DNA from: Basidiobolus meristosporus CBS 931.73
Lineage: Eukaryota > Basidiobolomycota > Basidiobolomycetes > Basidiobolales > Basidiobolaceae
Direction of reading: 5' to 3'
DNA: 64,000 nt
Assembly (NCBI GenBank): GCA_002104905.1
Contig: MCFE01000468.1
Location: 1-64,000 of the forward strand
Shown here: in pieces, positions 1 through 11,082 of the stretch
Position numbering within the stretch: position 1 is the first letter of the stretch
Layout of the letters: each line of letters starts with the position of its first letter
Notes under the pieces: model-generated
What the model saw: the letters and a program-made list of their open reading frames with translations, nothing else
Told to the model about the DNA's origin: nothing
Databases searched by the model: none
Made by a program: the position numbers and the translations under genes

Positions 1-2
1 CA

Positions 3-173
3 CAGGATATTATGGAAAAGAGGATTTACCATCATGGTGCTACGATTCTTCCAATAGAATGCAGACTATATACGGCATATATAGGAGGATTTGCGCCGCA
101 AAACCAGCTCCAGATATTAAGGGATCTACCCTGGTCTCTTGACCAGCAAAACCGAAAGCAAAATAGGCTATGA
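3..173 (+). CDS. 3' end of a truncated upstream gene (possible)
   Basis: An open frame enters from the left edge and runs 56 codons to a TGA at 171-173. It has a mixed, protein-like composition (for example YTAYIGGFAPQN) and no start, so it could be the last exon of a gene lying outside the window. I do not recognise the family. The short length means chance openness cannot be excluded. Confidence 0.35.
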   Translation, partial: QDIMEKRIYHHGATILPIECRLYTAYIGGFAPQNQLQILRDLPWSLDQQNRKQNRL

Positions 174-478
174 TGACTTCACAGCCTCAGTGTCATGCAC
201 TCAGTCTTGGGTGCTATCGAGAAGACTTGATCAATCAGGTGCTACGGTATTAAATACCGGTCCCTATATACTTTTTCATTTGCACTTGCATGTTCCAGTT
301 GTAACGAGCACATGTCAAAATCTAATCACCTACGCATTGGACGAACTTCAGCATATATGGCTGCGGACAATCTACGCCCCCGTGACTGCCGCAAACTGAT
401 ATGGTGGCTTGTTTGGATGAATCAGGAAGGCGGCAGCACATACATAAACCAGCACCTGAACGAATCGATAGATACATC
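174..478. other. Intergenic, upstream of the SDR gene
   Basis: No convincing coding signal. It probably holds the SDR promoter and 5' UTR. A short open frame continues upstream of the SDR start at 479 but has no family resemblance. Confidence 0.5.
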
Positions 479-1323
479 ATGTCCGCCACATTTAATTTTG
501 AAGGAAAAGTGGTTGTAGTCGCCGGAGGTTCAAGCGGTGTTGGCTTGGCAGTTACCCAAGCGTTTTCGAAGGCCGGAGCCAAAGTTCATATCGCCGCCAC
601 GAACGAAACAAAAGGGGCGGCGGTTGCGAAGGAAACCAAAAACGTCGTTTTTCACCAGTGCGATTTAACCAACCCAAGGCAGATTCAGAAGTTGGTAGAT
701 GAGGTGGTTTCTGAAGACGGTGGTTGTGATATCTTGATACCAGCTGCTGGGTATGTGACTAGTTCGAAGGTGGAAGAACTCCCGGAGAAGACATGGAGGG
801 ATGCAATTGACTTGATGTTGACAGCACCCTTCCTACTGGCGCAGCATTTTCTCCCGCCTATGTACCGAAGGAAATGGGGACGAATTGTGAACATTGGTAT
901 TTGATGCCCGCTCTATCATACCCATGGCCAGTGAGCTGCTTACAAATTAATCCGATATATTTAGGCTCTGCAGGTTCATTACATGGGCTTCCCACGAAGG
1001 TTGCATATACATCAGCGAAGCATGGGCTGATTGGGCTCACCAAGGTCATAGCACTCGAGGCAAACGAGCATGGTGTAACCTGTAACTCTGTTTGCCCGAC
1101 ATATATCCGAACCCCACCTATCGAGGAAATGATCAGCCAGATGTCACAGGAGCAAAGCAAAAGTACAGAGCAGATTATACAGGAGATTGCCCCTGATACT
1201 GGATGCAAAAGACTACTCGAGCCCTCTGAGGTTGCCAACTACGTACTCTATCTCTGTACTGACTTGGCAGCAGGTATCAATGGTTCGGCCGCTACGATCG
1301 ATTGTGGCCACAGTGCTCTATAA
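479..1323 (+). CDS. Short-chain dehydrogenase/reductase, 3-hydroxybutyrate dehydrogenase-like
   Basis: Two exons, 479-896 and 965-1323, encode 258 aa of a classical SDR, an NAD(P)-dependent oxidoreductase acting on a hydroxyl or carbonyl group. Visible: the cofactor loop GGSSGVG (residues 16-22), an NxxG-type PAAG segment, catalytic Ser141, Tyr154 and Lys158 (YTSAK), and a C-terminal 'CPTYIRTP' stretch typical of D-3-hydroxybutyrate dehydrogenases. The first G of the usual TGxxxGxG is preceded by Ala instead of Thr. The ATG at 479 places the Rossmann strand at the usual distance. The intron (donor GTATTT at 897) has two possible acceptors 9 nt apart, TAG at 964 and CAG at 973. The first gives the canonical 13-residue Ser-to-Tyr spacing and is preferred. 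Substrate is inferred only. It converges with the RING gene. Confidence 0.85.
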
Positions 1324-1750
1324 TTGCACACAACACTCCTATGATCCGACTACCTGGCTGATAATCCACTCAAGCCTACGTATATGTTTCCGAGTAGATC
1401 GCAACATGAAGCTCCATTCTAGCCAGACCGCTGGTAAGATCGGGTTGCTTTCCGGCATGCTCTCGATATGGATGGCCAGCATGCATCTTACATGGATGTA
1501 CTATTCGGCTGCAATCGTCTTCGTAACCCAATAAACGGCAGCTCTTGCAAATTACTGAATTTGAAACGAGCCGCAATAAAGCATGCCGATTAACTTTTAT
1601 GTACACAGCACACACGATACTAACATCTGAAGTTAATTAATGAGAACATTTTACAAGTAGATTGACTTGCCCCATAATGATGGAGCACTATGGTGGTACG
1701 CAACCCTTAGGGTTACACAGTGCCCAGCAGACGGTTTGCAGAGTCGTATG
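1324..1750. other. Convergent intergenic region
   Basis: The 3' flanks of the SDR (+) and RING (-) genes meet here. Only short shadow ORFs are seen; it presumably holds both 3' UTRs. Confidence 0.5.
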
Positions 1751-3108
1751 CTAGCACTCTCCATCCCGTACACCAGCTGTGGGGCATGCGTTGGCTTTGC
1801 ACAATGGGCAATATCGGTTGATAAGCAACCATTCATCCAGGCATTGCTGATGGAAATGGTGCTTGCAGTGTAGCCTGCGAATCAACTCCCCGTCGCTATA
1901 TTCATCAAGACAGATAGTACACATGGCTTCCTCTGGATCGGCGAGCCTGAACTCAGCCAGATCTGTCACTCTATTGATATCTACAAACTCCTCGGCGTGA
2001 TGTTTCTTCCTCGGATACAGTGCGGACTTGAACTTCTGAAGCACCTTGAATCTCGAGGATGGTTTGGTCGCGGCGTCATATACAGCATCGGATGGATTCG
2101 AATCAACCGACGGGACCGAATTGTCGCGGCGGTATTTCAAAAGGGTGATGGTTTTGATCTCCTGCGGTTTAGCACCAGTGTTGTTCTCTGGGCCGATGTG
2201 GAACATTCGCATAAACACAAGGGCGCAAGGTAGGCAAAACACCGCCGCCCCGCAAAGCAGTACTGGAATGGCCACCAGGAAGTAGCCCAACACAACCATC
2301 ACCAGGCTCATTCCAAATAATGAGGGGGAAGTCATCTCGCAGGAGACGCTGGTGAACAAGAAGTAGTTCCCCAGGATGAAGATGAATGCTCCCAGAAAGT
2401 CTAGCAGCGACTTCACTCTGGATAATGTCGATGCAGTCAGTACTATACCCGAGAGATTTCTGTACTTGTGCCAGTACGATCAAGGGGACCAGTACTAGTA
2501 GCGCTTACCTGTCAGCCCATAGGACCCATGTGCTGGAGGAGTATTGAGGGTAGCGTCCATCCGGGTGTAAGTAGTGAACCAACATCAGTGGAACGCCAAG
2601 GCCGCACTTGACGGTGTGTAAGATGAGAAACACGTTCAATGGTCTATCGCAAGTCTGTTTCCGACTTATTATCAACACTGCTATCATGGCCACGAGCTAT
2701 GCAAGAGTGTTTGGAATTAGCCAGCCAGCACGGACACTCCTGTGTATCCAGATCACTTACCAATGAGACTGAGAGACTGAAATTAACTATCAGCATGATA
2801 CGGTTGGTTGTTGAGATGGCTCGATAGTTGTCCCGGATATGGCTTAGTATGTTCCTTCTTGTGAGGACCACATTATGAACTGAAGGAGTATGCAATGCCG
2901 CTGCATTCGTACCAGGTGGTGGGAGTGAGAAAGGCTGCTGTGTAAAAGCGGGGGCTTGCGGGGGATTGGTTTCGGTGACAGAGTTCATGGTCAACGTGTC
3001 TGGAGGGTGTGAAGAAAGTTTAGAGATGGGGTGGTTGGGCTCTGGGGTGCTCTCCGGCACTGTTTCGATGTCGACCGGGCCAGAGTCAGCGGGACTCTTT
3101 AAGCACAT
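1751..3108 (-). CDS. Multi-spanning membrane RING-H2 protein (putative E3 ubiquitin ligase)
   Basis: Three exons on the minus strand (3108-2761, 2696-2509, 2417-1751) give about 400 aa. Introns start GTAAGT and GTAAGC; the second has an ACTGAC branch site 17 nt before its AG. The N-terminal ~95 residues are Pro/Ser/Thr-rich and probably cytosolic and disordered. About four hydrophobic segments follow (near residues 103-127, 137-155, 187-205 and 215-240). A basic linker leads to a C-terminal RING-H2 at 345-385 (CTIC, then CKHHFHQQC, then CPLC) with all eight zinc ligands. By family this transfers ubiquitin from an E2 and is probably anchored in an endomembrane. An alternative in-frame acceptor at 2460 would add 14 residues before exon 3. 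Substrates are unknown. Confidence 0.82.
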
Positions 3109-4691
3109 TATGTATCTACAGGGTGGTACAGTTATCTAACGGATTAGTCTGCGACTACAGGGCCGTGAGATCTCCGATGAGGCTTTATTTCTGCTGTGGA
3201 CGGTGAGCGAAAGAGGCTAGGTTTGAGCAGGATGGTTGCCTTGGCTCTCATTAAAATAGCTTTCGAGTTGCGAGCTGCGTTACCATATCCAATGGTGAGG
3301 TTCAACCGATCCCGAACGGTACATGTCAGTATGGCCAAATTAATATTCCCGGAGTGGCAAAATTCCTCCCCAGCTGCCGTATATTTGTATCCAGTTAGTA
3401 GCTTGTAGCGGATTAAGAGAAACCGACCTTTGGCCAACGTCGATTTTCAGGTAGTTGGTTTATCCCCGCAAATCGGGATCCGTCATGACGTCACCGCCAG
3501 ATGATATCCAAATGAAAAAGCCAGAGGTGACTTGGCGCAGCTGTAAAAAACGCTAATGCATGGGCTAGGGCCGCACAAGAACCTCGCTCCGCTGCTCTGC
3601 TCAAGGTGAATTTCATCAAATTGCCATCAGAGTTACGGCTGCAACGCCAATGCAGAGGTCAACCATTTGTCATCGAAAACCCATCTCGTTTCGCCCCAGA
3701 CAAATCAATGCAGCTGTAATAACCCAACCCCACGCTCCACACAAGGTCTTACACATCGGCAACTGATACGCTCCGGCATCCATGTTATGTTCGACCAAGT
3801 ATAGTTAGCAAGAACAGAAAAGCATGCTCTGGACGTTCAGTGCTTCTCCTAATTCCCGACAAATATAAAGCGTATACAGAATAGCAAACTATAGGCTGCT
3901 TGCCGGCCACATACTGATCGGGTGTGGAATCATCTCGGCAGAGCGACAATGTAAAATCCATCACGTGCGTTCTAGACGCCCAGCTCATCTTGATCTAGTC
4001 GGATTTGTGACTAGCGTCTGCACGGTGTGTAGGGTGGATTCCATATACTGGACTAACCTCATGGCATAATCCTTACCTTTGGTGATGCGGCAGCCATGAT
4101 GTTAATAGACGTGCACATGGGTGTTGCCGCTTTTGTGGCGTGTAAGGAGAGACATACCTACACTGCACTCGGCCTCTTGACGAAAATAGCTGAGGGAGCA
4201 CCAGAAACCTGGATCGTGAACCGAAAACCCGTGGCTGGCCGAATACTGCGCCAGGCTTACCAAGCGGACGATGGAGAAGTGATCATGAAAACCGCTCTGC
4301 AGCCATCTACAATGGAATCGGCAACCAGCTGAGGAGACAGTCCAAGTGGAGCTGTCAAAAGCCGGATAACAAGGTGATTGAAAATCACCATGCATTCATC
4401 ATACCAGTGTGGATGAGGCAAATCTTGGCTGGTTTCGGCGGACTTACAATAGTTGATTTATAATGCACATATAAGCCAACTACTACTGCATTAGTAAGTC
4501 CTCGAACTGGAATCAGAGAGGATGTCGATATTTTTGAGGATATTTAGGCATTCATGGAGATTTTGGTTGGCTCTCATTATTCAGGTAGTACAACCCAATG
4601 GAAAGATTCGATGGAAATTTTCCCATTTCACATCTTATAAATTCCAGCCCCATCTTCACACAGGTTGTTATTCTTGAAGTCGAGGTTTAAT
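3109..4691. other. Divergent intergenic region between RING and TRP14-like genes
   Basis: 1.58 kb with no coherent coding frame on either strand; the longest ORFs (under 100 codons) have no family features. It should contain both promoters. A palindromic TGACGTCA lies at 3486-3493. Confidence 0.5.
3486..3493. promoter_or_regulatory. CRE/ATF-like palindrome TGACGTCA
   Basis: A perfect 8-bp palindrome about 380 bp upstream of the RING gene start. This is the consensus for ATF/CREB-type bZIP factors (AtfA in fungi). A second copy lies at 6697-6704. Function is inferred from the motif only. Confidence 0.4.
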
Positions 4692-5318
4692 ATGAGAGCT
4701 GTTCGTGTGCAAAATCCTGAAGAGTTCGATCAAAAGCTTGGTGAACAGTTAGACAACAACGTTCAGCATTTGTTCGTCTTGTTCTTTGGTATGTTTTCCC
4801 CGTCCCAATTACGGCTTCATTTGTGCTGAATCTCTTCCGAAGGAACTGAGGATCCCGCCACTAACGAATCCTGGTGCCCTGACTGTGTGATTGGTATGCT
4901 ACTTACTGTGCTCTGTTAAAAAAACACTCAAGCTTAACCTATTACTGCGTAGCTGATCCTGCTGTTAGAAGAGCAGTCTCCAAGATTCCCGACTCTGTTA
5001 TTCTAGAGTGCCCTGCTGACAGACAAGCCTGGAAGTATGAAAAATGAGGACTTGTGTTAAGTACAGTGCGAATGTTGCTAACTCCGTTTTGCTTAGGTTC
5101 GGCTCGGAGCCCCATCCTTATAAGGTGCGTGAGGATATCAAGCTTGAGAGACTTCCCACACTCATGCGCTGGGGCAAGGTAACTTGACATATAGCGAGTT
5201 CGAAGAGTATGAGCATTAATCAATCCATGTTTAGAACGGAGTTATTAGCCGACTTGTCGAAGAAGACTGTGCCAAGCCTGATTTGCTCGAGAAATTTGTG
5301 AACGAGGCTTTGCAATAA
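4692..5318 (+). CDS. TRP14/TXNDC17-type thioredoxin-like protein
   Basis: Five exons (4692-4788, 4843-4893, 4953-5034, 5097-5178, 5235-5318) join to 131 aa, close to the ~123 aa of TXNDC17. The diagnostic active site WCPDC (residues 43-47, redox cysteines 44 and 47) follows a short beta-alpha-beta start ending in the hydrophobic strand LFVLFFG. The family is a cytosolic disulfide reductase linked to the thioredoxin system, distinct from classical WCGPC thioredoxins. All donors are GTANGN-like, acceptors are AG, and one branch site is TGCTAAC. Every junction keeps frame, which strongly supports the model. No exon exceeds 100 bp, so simple ORF scans miss the gene. The stop TAA is at 5316-5318. 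It converges with the FMN-binding gene. Confidence 0.88.
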
Positions 5319-5760
5319 ATTGACTCGCCTCACTTCCGAGCAATCCATCTTAAAATAGTCGAATAAGTTCGTAAAAACCCATTATGCCATAAGCATGTAA
5401 AAGAATAAATCTAGGCACTTCGTCTGTAATTATCTATTTACATGAATCGAGTTCAACAGTCAGCATTCGATTTGCTTTAATCCTTTAAGCGAGTATAGGT
5501 TTGCTGAGCTCCCTAGCTGCCTTTCGCCCGCCTTGAGATTCAGTGCTGCTGTCGTTGAAAACAAATATTCACACCATTTGTTGACCAAGCTTCCTAACTA
5601 TTGTTTGGCAGTGTGTCGGATTAGCCCGCCACACGCAAGAATATATTGAAATTGGGTCGGAATTAAACGTATGCCTGATGATGTCCATTTCCCTCTTTAT
5701 TAGTTTACGAACGATACTTCCTTGGTCCCGTCGGTGAGAGCTATTGTGCTCGATGTAGAA
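5319..5760. other. Convergent intergenic region
   Basis: About 440 bp between two convergent stops; no gene seen, presumably the two 3' UTRs. Confidence 0.5.
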
Positions 5761-6614
5761 CTAGGGATTTAACTCTTCCATAACCCAGGAACTCTCATTT
5801 TTAACATAGACTCTTCTTTCATTGGGCTTCTTCAGTAACTCCACATGGTCCAATGTATCCGGGGCCACAATAAGCAAAGCGAAATTTTCGATGCTTTTGG
5901 TTACTTGGTCCTCTGGGCTTCGACCTTCCTCCACTTTGGAAGTGAATCCACTATCCGGAGCAGTTCTGGGTGCGCCTGGCTTTGGCCAAGTAAAGCTGGC
6001 CTTCATGCCGGGGCTCATGGCTTTCCACACAGCCAACCTTTCCTTTTCCCAGTCGAAGCCCCCAGAGAAGTTCTGAAAATGTGCATCCAACTCAGGATAT
6101 GCTCGACAAAGCTCGTGGTTGCTTGACGGGATGATGTATGCTTTTCCGGAGAACCGGAATTGTTCGTTGGTCTCAGGCAACCACCTGAAATGATCCTGTT
6201 TAGTCTGAGCTCACCAACAACATTTAGGTCAGGCCTTCTTTACCAGCATACTTCGCACCAAGGATTGGCCATGATTTCCTGTACTTTGGTGGACTCTATA
6301 TGCGTAGTGAACTGTAATAAGTCTGAAGTAGCATTCGGAGCAAGATCGTCTGAACTGGCTTCTCCGGAGAAGCCGCGAAAAACTACTGTACGAACTGTAG
6401 GCCTTCCGGCGGCGGATATAGTGGCCAGTTGGGTGAAGACTGGATGTTGTTAATTGCAAGCATAAAAGGGTGGCAATATGACCTGGTTTTGAGTACGAGC
6501 GGGCGAGGCCCTGACTTAAAATCAGCTCTACATGGCCTTACCTGCATCTTTATGCTTTTTAAGATTGCTCTCCAAAGTTTTTTGGAGAACTGCTTTCCAA
6601 GGGGCGTGCGTCAT
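5761..6614 (-). CDS. Alr4036-type FMN-binding pyridoxamine 5'-phosphate oxidase-like protein
   Basis: Three exons on the minus strand (6614-6542, 6439-6244, 6184-5761) encode 230 aa. Reading order matches the Alr4036/pyridox_oxase_2 layout: N-terminal 'APWKAVLQKTLE', then 'FTQLATISAAGRPTVRTVVF' (the FMN-barrel strand), a strand ending in the Trp-Trp pair 'CWWLPETNEQFRFSG' (split by intron 2), and a 'WEKERLAVWKAMSPGMKASF' helix followed by 'TWPKPGAP'. The family binds FMN in a split barrel; oxidase activity on pyridoxamine phosphate is often unproven. Introns are 102 bp (GTAAGG) and 59 bp (GTAAAG). The first exon was found only by its PWK start and splice donor. A CRE-like box lies about 85 bp upstream of the ATG. 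Confidence 0.85.
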
Positions 6615-8427
6615 GAGGTTTGAAGATGCTTTCTGTAGTACTCTGCTAGGAATTTCGGTTCTTTCCATATATACGGGAATATCACCTCGGTAGTAATGAC
6701 GTCAGATTATTGGCCTACTCACCAACAAAATAACGTAGTTGGGTGGTAATCTGCGGGCAACGCTGGCGATCGAGATCACGAGGCAGAACTTTCTGACAGT
6801 TGACTGGAATCAGATGGCTTCGAGCATCGAGTATTGTATTGGCAGCATTTTTAGACGTCGCTCCATGTCGCTCGCGCCGTGGAGGGTCGGTCAGAGTCAC
6901 AGATCAATCTGATTATTCTGATTGTCTATAATTTCCGGTACAGATTACTACAGAAAATGATGTTGAATGACCATCTCCGGAATCAGCCAACCAGACAGGG
7001 AAGGATGCACATTGCATTAGGAATAGGTGAGTTTCGCAACATCAGCTTACCATCGACCTACGCACAAACATAAGTGATACGGCAGACGGGTTGGTGGGTT
7101 TTCGTGACATCCAGCTATAAGGGCAAACTGGCGTGCCTTTGAGCACCTCCCACAAGCACCGCCGGTGGAATCCTCTGTTGATGATAGAGTTAGGCATTGA
7201 AAAGAAGCGGGGTCTTACCTGCCTTGTTTATTTAGTGATTTTCATGAAGTTTCACAGAATAGTGTGGTTGCATAACAAGGTGGGAATTGAGATCATTCAT
7301 ATCGCCAGCAGGCTCTTGAGTAACCCTAGGAATTGCAAAATAACCGGATTCTCATCACAATCTGGAGTCCCTAGGTGCTTCTGTCTCATCATGGTCTGTA
7401 TGTCTGTAGTCTGAGCCCTGAGGCCTCTACAGAGTGGTTACAAATGCCTATATAAACACCCAGAGTGCTCGTCGCAACACCGGAGGAGCAGAGGCGACGA
7501 CGGCTTGGACTGATCTACATCACCTTACCACCGCTTTACTAGAAACACTGCTACCTCGTCCCAGCCGATGGATTGATATCGAAATGCTGTTGATGTAAAG
7601 ATAGACGGAGGTCGTACAACTCAGTGGTTGATTGACATTGTTCTCAGGCTGATATCATCGGTCTGGCTGATGTTTCGGATCCTATCAGACTCCCGGGTTG
7701 TGATCACAACCCAAAGCCTGTGTTATCCAGTATTGTATATAGTAAATGGTCCCATGGCCCATCTATCAGTACCGAAACCTAAACAACCCTGTATTCCGAG
7801 TTCATCTGTAAGGTGGCACGAACGTTCTCTTGGGAAATGTTTCACGAAGGATGATGAAGCGTGTAGACTCCCTCTGTTCAACCTACTGAACCCCATCACC
7901 TGATCTCTCGGGTAATTATGCCTTAAGCAGTCAACTTAGCAATCCAGCCTTCACCCAAGCTCTCACCGAACACACCTCCCATCCAAAGCCGAGCCCACCG
8001 GCTTGTGCACGAAAGCGACTGTTGGAGGCCTCCACGTAAATGGACACATATAGATGGAGCAATAATTAATTAATCGACTTTACTGCTGGTTGAATCATAT
8101 CTCTATGGATGCTACTACTCATGGATGAGCCATTCCCATTGCGAGTGATGGGGCTACGCAAGAGCAGTGAGCATGCCGACAATGCGGTTGGTGAGTAGAT
8201 TGGCAAGGTGGGATGAGTAGGCCCAATGACCAATTGGTTGAAACTATGTGCATGAAATTATTCGTTGGCAGAAGCCATATATAGATTTATCTCCGAGAGT
8301 CAACCAGGCCTTTACCAGAAACCGGCTCAGGATTCATCGATATTTTTCCGGTGGCTCTGATGGATTCGACTTGGACTCAGCGGGCATCGCATGTGTGGTG
8401 GCCAGGACCATCAATGGTGCCCTTGGT
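6615..8427. other. Long intergenic region
   Basis: 1.8 kb upstream of the FMN-binding gene and downstream of the zinc-finger gene. No gene could be supported. A TATATAAA at about 7449 is followed by a CT-rich leader with only tiny ORFs, so a non-coding transcript is possible but unproven. Confidence 0.4.
6697..6704. promoter_or_regulatory. CRE/ATF-like palindrome TGACGTCA
   Basis: Perfect ATF/CREB consensus 83-90 bp upstream of the FMN-binding protein start, a typical promoter distance. Binding is inferred from the motif. Confidence 0.45.
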
Positions 8428-9519
8428 CTAGGTGGCCTCCTCCCCCTCTGGTGTCGACATTTTCACTCCCTGCCGCGCGTTGACTGTCACCTTAGGGCTG
8501 ACGTAGCGACAGTTGGAGCGGTGTCGCTTCATGGCATCTAGCCGACCAAAGCTTCGGTTGCACTTGCTACAGCGGTATGGCTTCAAATCCATGTGAGTCT
8601 TCAAATGCCGCCTCAGATCGTGGGCAGTGTTGAAGTACTTGTAGCAAAGATGGCACCGAAAAGGCCGCTCTGGGGAATGGATACGGTAATGGGAATTCAG
8701 GGTGTTCAGGGAAGTGAAGGATTTTTTACAATTTGGGTGTGTACAAGGGTATACCAGTTGACTATTATCTAGGAGTTTGGTGGGCGCGGTGAAGGTGACG
8801 TTGGAATACTCGGAATATTCTGGGATTGGGTTGGAGAGAATATATGGGGTGAACTCGGCTCCTCCTGTTTCCGTGGAGCTAGCGCAGCTCTCCTCGGAGT
8901 TGCTCAACACAGAGGTTGGGAACGGGGCTTCGTAGCTCCGAGGGGTTTCAAAGTCCCAGGGTAAGAAGTACGGATTCTCCGGGAGGGAGAGAGGCAGAGC
9001 CAAGGATTCGGACGCGCTGGTTGGGGAGACTAATGTGCTCATCTGGAGATTAAGTAGATTCAGACCTGTTGGTTGGGTGAAACTACCAGCGCTAGTGTCT
9101 TCGCCGAGTTCTACTGTGGAATTGAGGGCCTGCATCGGTACGGGGACGGAAGGAATAAAGGTGCCGAAATCAGGAATGAGGGTCAATTGTACCCGTGGTG
9201 AAGGATCCAGGAAGTAATTTGAGCACTGAATGAAGGTCGGGCCTGAATTGCATTCCGAGGAATCCAAAGCCTCGATCGCTTCGGGGAAATGACTCTGGAA
9301 AACTAGGTTGGTAGGAAAGTAGACTTGTGGAGTAGAAGACGTTGGGGCCAAGACGGAGTCGATGGGGAAGGTAGAGGCTGCTGGAGTTGCGGGGGTCGCC
9401 TCAGAGCCAGATGCAGGATACCCGTCAGATAGAGTGGTCAAGCCATGAGGCGGTGAAGGGTAGTTTCTAAAATGAAAAGGCAAATATGTATCAAGCGAGC
9501 TCATATCAGGTCCAGTCAT
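8428..9519 (-). CDS. C2H2 zinc-finger transcription factor
   Basis: A single exon of 363 aa. About 250 residues of Ser/Thr/Pro-rich, low-complexity sequence (likely activation region) precede three tandem C-terminal zinc fingers. Finger 1 has C-x4-C spacing (YPCTHPNCKKSF), finger 2 is FRCHLCYKYF...HLKTH, and finger 3 ends in Cys instead of His (YRCSKCNRSF...HRSNC). Linkers are TGEKP-like but degenerate (SPERPF, MDLKPY). It is inferred to bind DNA in the nucleus; targets are unknown. The frame opens at an ATG at 9567, but a TATAAA sits only 2 bp before that codon, so the ATG at 9519 (or 9504) is the better start. Upstream lies a 1.5-kb region shared with the divergent BTB gene. Confidence 0.85.
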   Translation of the reverse strand: MTGPDMSSLDTYLPFHFRNYPSPPHGLTTLSDGYPASGSEATPATPAASTFPIDSVLAPTSSTPQVYFPTNLVFQSHFPEAIEALDSSECNSGPTFIQCSNYFLDPSPRVQLTLIPDFGTFIPSVPVPMQALNSTVELGEDTSAGSFTQPTGLNLLNLQMSTLVSPTSASESLALPLSLPENPYFLPWDFETPRSYEAPFPTSVLSNSEESCASSTETGGAEFTPYILSNPIPEYSEYSNVTFTAPTKLLDNSQLVYPCTHPNCKKSFTSLNTLNSHYRIHSPERPFRCHLCYKYFNTAHDLRRHLKTHMDLKPYRCSKCNRSFGRLDAMKRHRSNCRYVSPKVTVNARQGVKMSTPEGEEAT

Positions 9520-9568
9520 ATCTATCAACCAGCAGCAATTTGAAAGATGTCGGGATACTGGTAGCATC

Positions 9569-9574
9569 TTTATA
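9569..9574 (-). promoter_or_regulatory. TATA box of the zinc-finger gene
   Basis: TATAAA on the minus strand, 50 nt upstream of the preferred start codon at 9519. A second AT-rich TATATA stretch lies about 10 bp further upstream. Confidence 0.5.
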
Positions 9575-10444
9575 TGAGATTATATATCCTGCTCTAATTC
9601 CCCCCCCCAATGTTACACTGGAGGATTATCCAAGCCAGCTGGAGTGACCTAAACATACGGCCCGTGCCATAACCAAGATAATCAAACAATTTGCAACCTT
9701 ACCAGATGGATGCCGGATAAAATGGAAATGATCTCGAAACCGCTGCTGCAATCACTCTCCAATCCGGTCCACGAATATTTAAGCTACGGAAACCTGAATC
9801 CAATCAGTCATCGGGTATGAGTAGACCGGTGATAACCCACAACAGCACTCTCAAGGGACTTGGAAGATTCTCTCTCAGCCGAGTGTCTTAATTCCATGAC
9901 GAATGTAAGGAATCATTACGCAATTAGCACCTATGGTCAGAACACTTGATTGAGCTATTGAATTTGCTGCACGTAACACTAAATTTTCCTGATTCCCTGT
10001 TTCGTAAATCCTCCTGGACTCCTAGCACTGGAGTGCTGGAGATTCGCGACTTGTTCCATGGTGCTTATAGCAAATCCTAGGTCACAAAGTAGGCATTAAC
10101 AGCAGGCGTCCTGAAAGCTTGTACGTAGTAAGTGCCCTTCAGTCTTTACCTTATGCAGATTAGTCGGTGGATTGCCATCCCCGAGCGGGTAGTGGGTCGC
10201 TCACTAGAGCGCAACTTCCCACCGATGTTAAGCGCTCAATGTTTCACGTGACAGTTACTCCGTCCATGGCAACGCTAGATGTGCTGCTCACTCAAACAAT
10301 CTCGTTCAATAAGACTTGTTGGGGTTAGTATTGACTTACCCCACTGTCGAGTGCCTATCTGCGTGATCCCCGTTCTCTTCCCAACCAGCACCACATAGGA
10401 CACCTACTCTTTCCCTGCGCCATTGTTCATCTTACACACATTCA

Positions 10445-10687
10445 ATGGCATTGTGGGTTGGGCTCAAAGCACCACCATCACTAGCTCAAGTCACCCTGGA
10501 TGGTCTTGCGCTAAATCCCAAGCTTATCGATTCTTCATCTCGAGCGAGGCTCGCTGCTGAACAACTTCGTGAGCTTTGCTTAGCGCTACGGTGCATACCG
10601 GACTCTTCATATGGCACAATGATTATAAATTACACGACCATCTTCTTGGTTTGTACCACCTGCCTATCCAATCAATTGAAGCACTGA
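10445..10687 (+). CDS. Possible small hypothetical protein
   Basis: An 80-codon ORF whose ATG is preceded by a pyrimidine-rich leader resembling a fungal 5' UTR. The first ~55 residues have protein-like composition (for example RARLAAEQLRELCLALR), while the tail does not. A different frame downstream stays open to 10764, so an unrecognised intron or a frameshift is possible. No family recognised; it may be chance. Confidence 0.25.
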   Translation: MALWVGLKAPPSLAQVTLDGLALNPKLIDSSSRARLAAEQLRELCLALRCIPDSSYGTMIINYTTIFLVCTTCLSNQLKH

Positions 10688-11082
10688 TATGGGATCTCAG
10701 TCATTCTACAATAGATGAACTCGGTCGCATACCCACCCCGATTGGCCGTTTCCATTTATTTTAGGATAATTGGCTGGCCGGAATTGATCCCGCATCCTGA
10801 CGAATTAGTACCGAACAGTAATGTTTGGAATCACGCCATTCACAAGCGTCTAAATATAATACGCGATGTGCCCAGGGTTGTGTCAAATCATATCGGCATC
10901 CATTCTCAGTGTTAATTAATGTGATAAGCTTTGTTGATGGATAGAAAACGGGCGATGGGCGAGTCATGTGACGCGACTGTTGACTCTAAATTGTGCAGCT
11001 ATGTATCAAGAGAAGAACCAACCACCTGTTTTCCATAAATATCGATAGCTTTAAAGGAACATCTAGAACTCTCAAGCTCCAG

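Larger units (their letters stand above)
9568..11082. other. Divergent intergenic region (zinc finger / BTB)
   Basis: About 1.5 kb. It carries a CACGTG E-box at 10245-10250 and one weak candidate ORF (listed separately). Otherwise no coding, RNA or repeat signal. Confidence 0.45.

Noticed and set aside
6879-7903. Plus-strand ORFs of 64-93 codons downstream of the zinc-finger gene
   Set aside because: They lack domain motifs and consistent codon character; a non-coding transcript after the TATATAAA near 7449 is equally possible but not supported.
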